This document shows positions 1 through 7,299 of a stretch of 12,325 nucleotides of DNA, one piece after another. The translations under genes were made by a program, and so were the position numbers. The notes beneath the pieces were generated by a model. It saw only the letters and a list, made by a program, of their open reading frames with translations, did not search any database and was not told the origin of the DNA. Positions within the stretch are counted from its first letter, which is position 1. Each line of letters starts with the position of its first letter. This DNA comes from JAWMQL01 sp033283165 (GTDB taxonomy: Bacteria; Pseudomonadota; Gammaproteobacteria; Pseudomonadales; Halieaceae), in the NCBI GenBank assembly GCA_033283165.1, contig JAWMQL010000018.1, forward strand, positions 1 to 12,325, read 5' to 3'.

Positions 1-203
1 CCCGCTTTATCGGGTATGAATCGACCAGGGTCAGGGAGCGCGGGATGCGGCGATTCAAATCAGTAAAGCAGGCTCAACGATTCTTGGGCGCTCATGCAGC
101 GGTTAGTAATTTGTTCAACCTAGGTAGGCATCTGGTAAAGGCTCAGCACTATCGTGATCTTAGGATCAGTGCGTTCAATGAGTGGAGTAGGGTAGTGGCA
201 TGA
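1..203 (+). CDS. IS6-family transposase, C-terminal fragment
   Basis: Only the last ~67 codons are in the window. In the frame of codons 3-5, 6-8 and so on, the translation contains TRVRERGMRRFKS, then QAQRFLGAHAAVSNLFNLGR, and ends WSRVVA at a TGA. This is the usual C-terminus of IS6-family DDE transposases, beyond the catalytic glutamate. The first codons read RFIGYESTR where the family normally has NRAE-SH-PTR. The neighbouring frame reads ALSG just upstream, so a small indel near positions 8-17 may have broken this copy. This cannot be settled from the visible part. The N-terminus of the same family is seen at 12134-12325. Confidence 0.8.
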   Translation, partial: RFIGYESTRVRERGMRRFKSVKQAQRFLGAHAAVSNLFNLGRHLVKAQHYRDLRISAFNEWSRVVA

Positions 204-253
204 TGACCACCGGCTGGACTACCCGGGCCTCAAATACTTAACTTGCCAAAACC
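1..253 (+). mobile_element. 3' end of an IS6-family insertion sequence
   Basis: The element enters from outside the window. It contains the C-terminal end of a transposase (stop at 201-203) followed by a terminal inverted repeat at 238-253. Read on the minus strand, that repeat is GGTTTTGGCAAGTTAA. It matches the left end of the element at 12093-12108 (GGTATCGCCAAGTTAA) at 13 of 16 positions, with the AAGTTAA block identical. The 8 bases outside this end (atagcgag) do not match the 8 bases outside the other end (gtattatc), so the two ends are not a simple target-duplicated pair. Both elements point the same way and bound the whole window. Confidence 0.75.
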
Positions 254-482
254 ATAGCGAGTACTCCTCTCAGTGAATGGGCTGGGGCAGATGCCCATTT
301 CAAAGGGTAGATAAACTAGGAGGAGTCCATCCTATCGCCATGCACAGGCGGCTGGGGTGCCCTGCGGAGCTGGAGGCACAGGCCGGCACCCGAGGGCGTT
401 GACAACCTCACTCATCGAAGAAATACCCCCTCGGGAAAACGTTACGAAACACGCGGGAAGAAGACAGCAGATTGGTCAGCTA
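254..482. other. Intergenic stretch between IS6 end and TIR gene
   Basis: No credible gene is visible; open frames here are short and continue from shadows of the TIR gene. The one notable item is a block at 331-349 containing CGCCATGCACAGG. This matches the terminal motif of the repeats and transposase relic at 4349-4363 and 8961-8976, so this may be an eroded end of the same mobile element family. Confidence 0.5.
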
Positions 483-496
483 CCGACCGAGGTCGG
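483..496 (-). terminator. Weak hairpin just after the TIR gene
   Basis: CCGACC and GGTCGG pair across a 2-base gap immediately downstream of the TIR gene stop codon (500-502). No T-run follows on the minus strand, so it is at best a weak or factor-assisted terminator. Placement is the main support. Confidence 0.3.
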
Positions 497-499
497 GGT

Positions 500-2587
500 T
501 CATTTCCAGAATATTTTTCGCTGATAGTCCAAAGCCTGCAGCCGAATGTCCAATATCCGCTCTTTTTCCTGCTCCCCGAGGATGCCATATGCCTGGGCCA
601 GCAGGTCCATCTGCATCGGCGGCAGGTCGGGCTGCAGGGGTTGCAGCTTTTGGACCGCGAGGCCCGCATAGCGTACGGCGGCTGCCTCCTCTGCCCTGGA
701 CCGCTGGACAAATGCGAGATCAAGATAGCATTCGGCCAGGATATACTCGATTTCGCGCACGTCCTGATTTTGCTCCACCATTCCGACCAGCTCGTCCGCC
801 GACTGCTGCAATATCGAATACGCCTGCTCCCATTCGTCTTTCAGCGCCAGTATCAGCCCACGCAGCACCCTGTTTGAATGCAACCGCATCTTCCATTCCA
901 GAATGCCCGAGTCCCGATTCAGCAAGCTGGAAATCAGCTCGTCGCTGCGCTCCAGCAAGGCCGAACCCGGCCCTAACCGGCCTTCCAGAATTCGCAGCCT
1001 GGCGAAGTCCGCATGGAGCGCCGCGCTCTGCGATATCGTGAAGGTATTTTCCGGATCCAGTGACAGGAGATCGTTACCGTACCCTTGCGCCCGGATGAAG
1101 TGCTGCTCCGCCAGCGCGAGATCACCTTTCAGAAACGCCAGCCTGGCCAGGGCAATCTGTGAATTCTGAAGCCGCTGGTTTACATCCTGGTTGCCCGGGT
1201 CTTCCAGCAGTACCTGCGCATAGATGCCCAGCTCGGTCCGGCGCTGCGCCAACGCAGCTGCAAGATCCCCGGTATCACGATAGGCGTCCGCCAACCAGGC
1301 ATGCACAGTGGCCAGCTCCAATTTCAGGGTGTCATTTTCGGGGTCGAGCGACAGGGCCAGGGTCTTTGTCGTCTGTGCCAGTTCAAAATACGGGACCGCG
1401 GCTGCGCTGGAATTGGTTTCCAGGACATAAACACCCAGATTGGCGTAGGCGCTGCCAAGCTCCGTCTGCCAGACAGGATTCACGGGATCCTGCCCCACGA
1501 GGCGTTTGCTCAAGCGCGTGTATTCCATGAATGCAGCTTCGGCTGCGGCGTTTTCACCGAGCCGCCAATCGAGATAACCCCGCCAGAAAACGGACTGGGC
1601 GTGGTTGAATATGCGCTCGGGGTCGTTCGGTCTGCGCTGCAGCAGTTCCTCCGTGGACGTGAAAGCCTGGTCGAAAGCCGCTTTTGCGCTTTCCATGCTG
1701 CCCCTAAGGTCATCGACCTCGCCGAGCAGGTGAAAAGCACGCGCGCGCCGCCCGAGAGAGGATTCCGAGAAGTCGGAGATATCCTCACTGGAGTAGTATT
1801 GGATAGCTTTCTTCCCCACTGCATCTAGGACATCAAGCCTGCCGACAGCTTCGAGTCTTTCGCGCAGGTCGCTCAGCATGAATTCGATGAGATCCTCCGC
1901 TTCGGCTCGGCGGAGTTCTTCGCTGCGACGCGCTTCCACCGCGACCAGGGAAAGCAGTGCGAAGGACAACATCCCCACCAGTGCCGCCCCCGTGAGGAGT
2001 AGGAGATTGCGGTGACGCCGCTGGGAGTCACGCCTGATAAGCGCGTTGAGGCCCACCCCCAGCAGGCCGGATATGATCTTGAGCTTGGCGAGCTGGCGGC
2101 CCACCCCAACGGAACGACTGTCGGCCGCGATGGGTTCTGCCACGGTCGAACCGGCGACGTCGCACTCCAGAAAACCGAGTGCGGCGGGAAAGCATTCGAG
2201 TTCCTCCCGCCCGGGTACATTGCCGGCGAAAGGTTCGCCATCAACGATGAAGCAAAGTATCTTCGCACTGTCGCGCGATTGTTTGAAACACTCGATTTCC
2301 AGGTCAACCCAGCGAGACTGGCGGGCCGCCGGGGAACAAACGACGATCAACCACTCGGAGGCGAGCAGTGCGGTAGTCAGGGAGTGGGAGAGGTCGCTGC
2401 CCGCCGGCAACTCGTTCTGGTCCCGAAAAATCGCGCCTATGCGTCGCGTGATAGTCCCTTGGGGAGTTGCCGTGCCCACCATTCTGGATGGGACGCGGTA
2501 GGTTTCGAGGGCGCGCTGAAGCCATGCCGCGACCCGGCTGTCGGCATGGCTGTAGCTGATAAACGCCTTGTATTCAAACTTTTTCAA
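500..2587 (-). CDS. Membrane-anchored TIR domain protein with TPR repeats
   Basis: 695 residues. Residues ~1-150 form a TIR domain. It opens with KAFISYSHAD, the typical first strand and loop. At W93-V-D-L-E97 it has the W-x-x-x-E arrangement that in SARM1-type TIR NADases carries the catalytic glutamate, so E97 is the candidate active residue. A single membrane helix lies at ~194-217, preceded by a strongly basic stretch (RRDSQRRHR). This predicts the TIR domain in the cytoplasm and the C-terminal part in the periplasm. Residues ~275-680 are alanine- and leucine-rich helical pairs typical of tetratricopeptide repeats, for example around AKAAFDQAF and ALAEQHF. The start is a TTG at 2585-2587. 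No ATG or GTG lies between it and the in-frame upstream stop, and the next in-frame ATG (residue 36) would delete the first TIR strand. The ribosome site is poor (AGAAG close to the TTG). The role is inferred to be NAD-linked signalling or defence; substrate and trigger are unknown. Confidence 0.88.
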   Translation of the reverse strand: MKKFEYKAFISYSHADSRVAAWLQRALETYRVPSRMVGTATPQGTITRRIGAIFRDQNELPAGSDLSHSLTTALLASEWLIVVCSPAARQSRWVDLEIECFKQSRDSAKILCFIVDGEPFAGNVPGREELECFPAALGFLECDVAGSTVAEPIAADSRSVGVGRQLAKLKIISGLLGVGLNALIRRDSQRRHRNLLLLTGAALVGMLSFALLSLVAVEARRSEELRRAEAEDLIEFMLSDLRERLEAVGRLDVLDAVGKKAIQYYSSEDISDFSESSLGRRARAFHLLGEVDDLRGSMESAKAAFDQAFTSTEELLQRRPNDPERIFNHAQSVFWRGYLDWRLGENAAAEAAFMEYTRLSKRLVGQDPVNPVWQTELGSAYANLGVYVLETNSSAAAVPYFELAQTTKTLALSLDPENDTLKLELATVHAWLADAYRDTGDLAAALAQRRTELGIYAQVLLEDPGNQDVNQRLQNSQIALARLAFLKGDLALAEQHFIRAQGYGNDLLSLDPENTFTISQSAALHADFARLRILEGRLGPGSALLERSDELISSLLNRDSGILEWKMRLHSNRVLRGLILALKDEWEQAYSILQQSADELVGMVEQNQDVREIEYILAECYLDLAFVQRSRAEEAAAVRYAGLAVQKLQPLQPDLPPMQMDLLAQAYGILGEQEKERILDIRLQALDYQRKIFWK

Positions 2588-2895
2588 TCTTCTGCTTTTT
2601 GTCGGTATTTTGGCGACAGCCTGGGTAGCACCCCATACTACTTCATACCGGGCGGCCTAGATAGCGAACAGCCAGTCTTGCGGATATTCTGGCAGCACCG
2701 GGCCCGGCCAGTCAGTAGAAAGATCCACTAAGCGCGACGTCGATCACTCCACTGTGTTCCCGTGGTCATGAGCTGCAGGGGGAGTTGTATCTGGGTCAAA
2801 ACTCGACGCATTTCCTCAGCTTTATCGGTCGATGTTGGTTGCAAATCAACAGCCGGACAACCGGAAGCCCTCCGGTAACAAATTCTGCCCAAGTC
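2588..2895. other. Intergenic region between TIR and membrane protein genes
   Basis: No gene is supported in this 308-base stretch. It must hold the promoter of the TIR gene, but I cannot point to convincing -35 and -10 boxes. The only structure I see is the hairpin at 2860-2876. Confidence 0.5.
2860..2876 (-). terminator. Hairpin downstream of the seven-helix membrane protein gene
   Basis: On the minus strand ACCGGA and TCCGGT pair across a 5-base loop, about 20 bases after the stop of the gene ending at 2896. There is no strong T-run after it, so termination is plausible but unproven. Confidence 0.35.
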
Positions 2896-3690
2896 TCATC
2901 CTGCCACGTGCTGCAGCCACAACATCAGGCTTTGCCACGCGTCCGTTCTCCCAAGTGGAAAAACCAGAAGAATGCCCGGCACAATCAGGATCGCGCCAAT
3001 GAGACTGACAGGGTGCGGACGTCCTCGGGTGCGCCAGTCATGAGCCACCAGGACGAACACCATGACCTCGAGCGCGAGGGCCGCGCCCACTAGCATTGTC
3101 ACACCCTGCTGGGGCGCCATATTCTGAGCTTGCGAGGCCTGAATGATTCCGAAGAAGTAGACACGAATGATACGCCCGAAAGCCGGATAGAGCGCGAAGA
3201 TCGTGGCCATCAGCATGAGCCTCTTGTGAATCTCCGGGCGATGGGTCTGAGCCACGCCAGCGGCAACGAGCGCCGCAAATAGAACTCCCCCGGGTAAGGT
3301 AGAGATCATGCCGGTTCGCGCCCTGGCCGCAGCTTCGGGTCCGATTTGCTCCCATGCGTTGAATGTCATCGTCATGGTGGAGAGTAACAACAGGAGGCCT
3401 GCGGTTGCCAAAGCCGGACCGAGCATGCCCCAGCGGCGGTGGATCCCGACCCGACCAGTCGCCGTGAGCCATGTCTGGACCGCGTACAGCAGCATCCAGG
3501 CAAGCATGCTCAAGCCATGCAGGTGCACAAGGGGCGGTCTCGTGAACGTCCCCGCCGAAACGGGCGTGAGGTAGGTCGGGAAGAAGCCGGCGAAACACAC
3601 CGTGAGACTCACAAGCACCATCCCGAAGAAGAACCATTGTCCCTTCGCTTTCAGATCGCTTGCCGGTTCCACAGCCGTTTTGATTTTCAT
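2896..3690 (-). CDS. Uncharacterised seven-helix membrane protein
   Basis: 264 residues from the ATG at 3688-3690, chosen because AGGGGAG lies about 5 bases upstream. The frame stays open 35 codons further up, but that extension is unlike a membrane protein start and lacks a ribosome site. Predicted helices lie at about 18-40, 56-76, 88-108, 128-147, 158-182, 197-217 and 228-247. The loops carry histidines in patterned positions: HLHGL at 56-60, GIHRRWG near 84, and RPEIHKRL near 155. A histidine-bearing helix followed by a basic G-x-x-H-R-R-W-G loop recurs in several uncharacterised bacterial membrane families and could bind haem or metal; this is a guess. It stands alone, separated by 308 bases from the TIR gene, so no shared function should be assumed. 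Confidence 0.8.
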   Translation of the reverse strand: MKIKTAVEPASDLKAKGQWFFFGMVLVSLTVCFAGFFPTYLTPVSAGTFTRPPLVHLHGLSMLAWMLLYAVQTWLTATGRVGIHRRWGMLGPALATAGLLLLLSTMTMTFNAWEQIGPEAAARARTGMISTLPGGVLFAALVAAGVAQTHRPEIHKRLMLMATIFALYPAFGRIIRVYFFGIIQASQAQNMAPQQGVTMLVGAALALEVMVFVLVAHDWRTRGRPHPVSLIGAILIVPGILLVFPLGRTDAWQSLMLWLQHVAG

Positions 3691-3855
3691 GGGCACTCCC
3701 CTAACGGTTTCAAGGAAGTCGATACGTTGAGCAATTGTCTTGTAACAGTTAGTTAAGGCCAAATTGACTGTATCAGTGTGGCACGATAACAACATGATGA
3801 TAGATCAAGCCGCCCAAAAATCATCATGAATTTCATGAGATCGACGCCTGCTTCT

Positions 3856-4363
3856 AGGCGAACAGAGACAGCTCATTCGGCGGGCAGCCAGTTCTCCCAA
3901 CGACCGCCATAGCAGCAATGCAGATACTTCTGACTGCGCCAGGATATAGTTTGCACTAAACAACCCGACGCACTCGACGTACCCGTCTCCAGTCCAAGAG
4001 CTGTAAGGCCTTGTGGTAACTGGAAAGGCGTCGGGTACGACGGTTGCGACGGGTGAGACGGGTAGGATTGATGTTTCTGAGGGACATCCGGCGGGCCTTT
4101 TAGGAGATCACAAAAATTTTCACGGGCAGAATAACTGGCGGTTTATGGGAGAAAGGGGGGAATAGGGGGGTTGATGATCAACCTGTCTCTGGAGAATTCT
4201 CACTTCAAGCGCCACCGATTACTCAAATACAAATGTGGTGAGCAGATGGAATGGCAGGGAGATCACGTCTTTCGTGCCATTTGAGGGTAGTAGGGCATCC
4301 TGAAGTCGGCGACGATCAACTCATTGATATTGTGGGCAAATTAGGATTTCGCCATGCATAGGT
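3856..4363. repeat. Dispersed non-coding repeat, copy A
   Basis: About 508 bases. It starts at AGGCGAACAG and ends in TTTCGCCATGCATAGG. It aligns along its whole length with copy C (8473-8976) and over its left ~60% with copy B (5337-5633). Shared landmarks in order are AGGCGAACAG, a GC-rich core of 9-nt units (3964-4064), a block reading GGCCTTTTAGGAGATCAC, a G-rich tract (4147-4170), then CTCACTTCAAG, GCAGGGAGATCACGTCTT and CATCCTGAAGTCGGC. No frame is conserved between the copies, so the element appears non-coding. Its right end abuts the transposase relic at 4321-4594. Confidence 0.85.
3964..4064. other. Structured core of repeat A
   Basis: CCCGACGC at 3964-3971 can pair with GCGTCGGG at 4028-4035 (8 bp). 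TACCCGTCTC at 3980-3989 can pair with GAGACGGGTA at 4055-4064 (10 bp, perfect). CGTACCCG at 3978-3985 can alternatively pair with CGGGTACG at 4032-4039. The partners come in the same order rather than mirrored order, so the first two helices cross. Confidence 0.65.
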
Positions 4364-4506
4364 GCGCGTTGGCGAGATCTGCTGTGAATGATCAGCTGCT
4401 GTTTGAGAAGCAGGTTCTCAGCTATAACGGCCCGGCGACCACCTGGTCGAATCAGTTTCGCGAGTGTCGAAAGTAGGTGTAGCAGAAGAATAATGGCATC
4501 TTTCAT
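4321..4506 (-). pseudogene. Relic of an rve-type (IS3/IS481-like) transposase, N-terminus only
   Basis: From the ATG at 4504-4506 the minus strand reads MKDAIILLLHLLSTLAKLI, then a GGRRAVIAENLLLKQQL block and a SRSRQRAP motif. This is the characteristic start of integrase-core transposases of a common IS type. After RAP the reading frame runs at once into repeat A's terminal motif and stops at 4321-4323, so the DDE catalytic domain is entirely missing. The product cannot be an active transposase. An in-frame ATG 13 codons further up has no support. The family is assigned from the N-terminal motif alone, so the exact IS group is uncertain. Confidence 0.7.
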
Positions 4507-4594
4507 GTCACCGAGCCTAGTGAAGCTCCGCCTGGGTGGCAACAATCAAGTCTTTGATACTATTGATAAATTAAGAATTCGCCAGGCACACCTC
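4322..4594 (-). mobile_element. Internally deleted IS remnant between two direct terminal motifs
   Basis: The transposase relic is bracketed by two versions of one terminal motif: TTAGGATTTCGCCATGCATA near 4341-4360 and TTAAGAATTCGCCAGGCACA near 4571-4590. Both read in the same direction, whereas the two ends of one intact IS should be inverted. The simplest reading is that an IS left end and gene start were fused by deletion to a second left end belonging to repeat A. Confidence 0.55.
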
Positions 4595-4706
4595 ACAAGG
4601 GAATGTTTTTGTGTGTCGGATGCGCTGTTTTCAACGTCCGCTTTGGGGCCTATGGGCAGTCACCCAAATCGCTTACAAAATTGATCCTTAAGCAGCATCG
4701 AAGAGG

Positions 4707-5174
4707 TTAGCGCTCCGAGTGAAGATCGCGAATTCCGTTTATATACTGGGCGAAATTGGATGAATACTCCCCTTGTTCTGCTTCCCAGAAATGCTCATAT
4801 CCTGGTGCGCAACAAACCCTCTTGATCAGGACTTGAGACTGGTGCCATTCGTCATCCGAGAGGGACTGCACAGAATATTGATAGTACATCGAGGCAAAGT
4901 ACCAAGTGGCCTTTCTCATGATGAATGTAAACTTCTCGCGATCGACACCAGGTTTAATATCACCGCTTAGCCCGCGTTGATAAACCTCCAGTAGATCAGC
5001 ATGCGTCAACAAAAGATCAGCGAAGTCCGAGTACTGTCTGGTTATCTCCTGTTTTGCCGATACTCTGGACGCTATAGTGTGTTGCTTTACCTGAACCGCT
5101 AGGTAAATAAGCGTTACAACGACCGTTAACGCTCCGACCAGTTCTCCAATCGCTCCGAGTGCGTCCCAGTTCAT
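4707..5174 (-). CDS. Family 1 small membrane protein (MNW[DE]A[LI]GA type)
   Basis: 155 residues. It begins MNWDALGAIGELVGA and has one hydrophobic helix at about residues 7-29 ending LIYLAVQVKQ. A mostly helical, charged tail of ~125 residues follows. The tail includes an aromatic patch (ATWYFASMYYQYS) and a C-terminal GYEHFWEAEQ block that aligns with GYADWWDGYA and FREWWTEYQ in the two paralogues. Ribosome-binding signal is weak (AGGT about 12 bases upstream), but the MNW start is shared by all three copies. Its function is unknown. It sits alone between repeats A and B, without the family 2 partner that its paralogues have nearby. Confidence 0.8.
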   Translation of the reverse strand: MNWDALGAIGELVGALTVVVTLIYLAVQVKQHTIASRVSAKQEITRQYSDFADLLLTHADLLEVYQRGLSGDIKPGVDREKFTFIMRKATWYFASMYYQYSVQSLSDDEWHQSQVLIKRVCCAPGYEHFWEAEQGEYSSNFAQYINGIRDLHSER

Positions 5175-5336
5175 AATTTCGACTACCTGTATTCCGACCT
5201 TCTGAAGGATTAATCAATGTTCGCTTTAGAGAATCAGAAGCCGCCTCTGAATCCCAAATCATCACAAGTTTCTAAGCCGAGATTTTTGACGCTGGAAGCG
5301 GACATCCAACATATCATAGCTTACGAGTCCCGAAGT

Positions 5337-5633
5337 AGGCGAACAGGGTTGTTTCAGCCGACGGTGAATCAACTCCCAGAACGACCGCTTTCGCAGAGCA
5401 AAGCAGACACTCTTCACTGCGCCCCAATATACTTTCCACCAACCAACCCGACGCACTCGACGCACCCGTCGCCAGTTCAATAACTGCAAGGCCTTGTGGA
5501 CAATGGAAAGGCGTCGGGTGCGACGGCTTGGGGTGGTGTTTCTGGGGGACCGGCGGTGGGCCTTTAGGAGATCACTAAAATTTCCACGGGCAGAGCAATT
5601 GGCGATTTATGGGCGAAAAGGGGGAGTAGGGGG
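5337..5633. repeat. Dispersed non-coding repeat, copy B (right part missing)
   Basis: About 297 bases aligning with the left part of copies A and C. It has AGGCGAACAGGG at 5337, the GC-rich 9-nt-unit core (5447-5526), GGCCTTTAGGAGATCAC, then the G-rich tract at 5611-5633. Homology stops at the G tract. The ~200 bases that follow in A and C, including the IS-like terminal motif, are absent. Confidence 0.8.
5447..5526. other. Structured core of repeat B
   Basis: CCCGACGC at 5447-5454 can pair with GCGTCGGG at 5511-5518. CCGTCGC at 5466-5472 can pair with GCGACGG at 5520-5526. CGCACCCG at 5461-5468 can alternatively pair with CGGGTGCG at 5515-5522. Relative to copy A, that alternative helix carries a T-A to C-G exchange on both strands. 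One 9-nt unit of the downstream arm is missing compared with C. Confidence 0.6.
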
Positions 5634-5809
5634 CCAACCACTGAGGGTAAACTCGTATCGTTCAGCGTACTCGAACCCATTCGCCGACATTTTTTCGAAA
5701 AGGTGAAACCAGGTCTTGCATGTATCGAACAATAGAATTATTGCCAAGATGGATATCTGTATCCAGGCAAAAGGAAACACTAATGTACACCAGTGAACGA
5801 TTGTCCGTG

Positions 5810-6214
5810 TCACCGCTTCTTGGAATACCTTACGCTCAGCATAAATAGTAGCGCGGCAATGGCTCCCGTAGACCAGATACCAATTGGCCACCAGATAGAA
5901 TAGAGAAGCGGGGCAGCTTCCCATGTATTTTTGGAAACACTAGCAGGATCTAACACACCCAATTCGTTGACGAGGTCAGCTATCGTCAGAGCCATTGTTG
6001 CAATACTAAAAACTTCCCTTACCGATGCGGCACCAAATATAAAAGTAGTAACACCGAGCTGTAATCTAGACAGTTTGTTGCCGGCAATATAAGCAACAGA
6101 TATGTATGCAAACAGTATGGTGAGATATATCGCTATATGACTGGCTTGCAAGTCGCCTGTAGCAAGTATGGTTTGCGTCAACTCCATCCTTTTGAGAAAA
6201 AGTTCGGTTTCCAT
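5810..6214 (-). CDS. Family 2 small membrane protein, three helices
   Basis: 134 residues with about three membrane helices: ~24-45 (containing ISVAYIAG), ~52-76 and ~103-130. It ends LLFMLSVRYSKKR, a tail like the FMWRVRHPK and FLWQVRHPK ends of the other two family members. The shared core is [AH]Y[IM]xGxxL at the end of the first helix. The start used is the ATG at 6212-6214. No clear ribosome site precedes it, and an internal ATG nine codons on (MELTQ) directly follows AAAAGG, so the start is uncertain. It lies 115 bases after the 6330-6707 gene on the same strand. No enzymatic motif is visible and the function is unknown. Confidence 0.75.
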   Translation of the reverse strand: METELFLKRMELTQTILATGDLQASHIAIYLTILFAYISVAYIAGNKLSRLQLGVTTFIFGAASVREVFSIATMALTIADLVNELGVLDPASVSKNTWEAAPLLYSIWWPIGIWSTGAIAALLFMLSVRYSKKR

Positions 6215-6273
6215 ATTCCAAGAACTCCATGTTTTTAGCAGCCACGAAAAGGATAGACGAAGAGTCTTGGAAT
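6215..6273. promoter_or_regulatory. Inverted repeat touching the start codon of a family 2 gene
   Basis: ATTCCAAGAACTC at 6215-6227 and GAGTCTTGGAAT at 6262-6273 are complementary with one unpaired base. They sit directly upstream of the ATG at 6214 and downstream of the gene ending at 6330. The element could be an operator, a translation-controlling stem, or part of a terminator. There is no direct evidence for any of these. Confidence 0.4.
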
Positions 6274-6329
6274 GGTAGCAGAACCGATCAGGCGAATAGG
6301 GGCTGTTTACAGATTTTACTTTCTAGGAA

Positions 6330-6707
6330 TCATTCAGTCTTGGGATGTCTGACCCTCCACATAAACGCAAGGGCAGCCAATGTCACAAGAATATAGGTCA
6401 ACTCAGCAATAGGTAAACCCGTCTCGCCCTGTACCACCTCTCGAAACGGAATCTCGGGATTAAGTTTTCGGGCTTCAGATTCAAAATATGCCCCCACGTC
6501 CCCTTTCTCTTGACCGGTGAAAAACAAGACAACCTGATTGATAACAAACAATAGATTCACAAACGAAACCTGGCCGAAGGACAACTCTTTTCCAATGTAG
6601 TGAGCAATCAACAAGTAGCCTGTTAAAATTGCTAACGCAGTTTCGTTGATGCCTTGATATATCTGAGCCATTTCCGCCGACAACGATACAAATTCATATT
6701 CGGTCAT
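6330..6707 (-). CDS. Family 2 small membrane protein ending in WRVRHPKTE
   Basis: 125 residues from the ATG at 6705-6707, which has AGGAG seven bases upstream. Helices lie at about 22-42 (ending LLIAHYIGKEL), 45-66 and 100-117. Between the second and third is a polar loop with charged residues (EKGDVGAYFESEARKL). The C-terminal FMWRVRHPKTE is nearly the same as FLWQVRHPK in the broken copy at 7372-7765. This basic tail after the last helix is predicted to face the cytoplasm. It lies between two same-strand genes with gaps of 139 and 115 bases. Function unknown. Confidence 0.8.
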   Translation of the reverse strand: MTEYEFVSLSAEMAQIYQGINETALAILTGYLLIAHYIGKELSFGQVSFVNLLFVINQVVLFFTGQEKGDVGAYFESEARKLNPEIPFREVVQGETGLPIAELTYILVTLAALAFMWRVRHPKTE

Positions 6708-6846
6708 CCGACATCTCCTATTAAGTTAAACGTGTTGCAACGATAGACCGATAAATTGATATGGCGGCCTATAAGTCCTTCCCCACTTAAATGGACACCT
6801 ATAATCGGTACGGTGTAATTCCCAGGTTTTAGATGATACTTTTGGC

Positions 6847-7299
6847 CTATTCTGCGGTTCTCTTTGGGAGAGGTAATTTCGAAGCGATATACTCTCTGAA
6901 ATCGTCAGGATAGGTGCTTTGATACTCCGTCCACCATTCTCTGAAGCCCACGAAACCCAGAATCCAATCAGCTCGTGCTAATCCTGCGTTGTCACCTTGC
7001 CTGAATGCTTGGTAAGCACTCGAGGTGAAGAGAAATATCATGGGGTCGAAGCGGCGCTGCTGTTCGGTCTCTAAGCTCTCGCGGCTTGTCTCGAGACCCT
7101 CCCAAAAGATGTCCCCAGCGCCTGGTTCGGAGGCCAGAATTCTGGGCAGCTCATTAGCTGCCACAACATGGGATTCGGCGAGCCCGGCTTCGATAAGTCG
7201 ACTGTTTTGACGCACTTGCACGGAGAGATAAACAAGTGTGGCTACAACCGCCACTGCCCCACATAACTCCGAAATCGCGCCCAGTGCTTCCCAGTTCAT
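6847..7299 (-). CDS. Family 1 small membrane protein (MNW[DE]A[LI]GA type)
   Basis: 150 residues, beginning MNWEALGAISELCGAVAVVA with one helix ending LVYLSVQVRQ. The ATG at 7297-7299 is preferred over a TTG two codons earlier, because both paralogues start at this MNW and AAGGT lies about 9 bases upstream. The soluble tail contains FWEGLETSRESL and a C-terminal FREWWTEYQ followed by DFREYIASKL, aligning with the same positions in the paralogues (W-W-x-x-Y, then a short helix). It precedes the family 2 gene at 6330-6707 by 139 bases and follows the broken family 2 gene by 72 bases, so the two families alternate. Function unknown. Confidence 0.82.
   Translation of the reverse strand: MNWEALGAISELCGAVAVVATLVYLSVQVRQNSRLIEAGLAESHVVAANELPRILASEPGAGDIFWEGLETSRESLETEQQRRFDPMIFLFTSSAYQAFRQGDNAGLARADWILGFVGFREWWTEYQSTYPDDFREYIASKLPLPKRTAE

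Noticed and set aside
472..2731. Several plus-strand open frames opposite the TIR gene
   Set aside because: They are shadows of a GC-rich gene: arginine- and proline-rich translations, no ribosome sites, no recognisable domains.
3741..3756. TAAC-GTTA palindrome upstream of the seven-helix membrane gene as a repressor operator
   Set aside because: The arms are only 4 bases and no regulator gene is nearby.
5262..5489. Minus-strand frame through repeat B encoding an RRVRRVRRV run
   Set aside because: The frame is not kept in copies A and C, and the run only reflects the 9-nt GC-rich units.
5607..5924. Minus-strand open frame with a hydrophobic segment next to repeat B
   Set aside because: It overlaps the end of the 5810-6214 gene in another frame, runs into the repeat, and has no ribosome site or similarity to the neighbouring families.
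6290..6300. AGGCGAATAGG, close to the left end of the repeats
   Set aside because: Eleven bases with no further similarity on either side is too short to call a repeat fragment.
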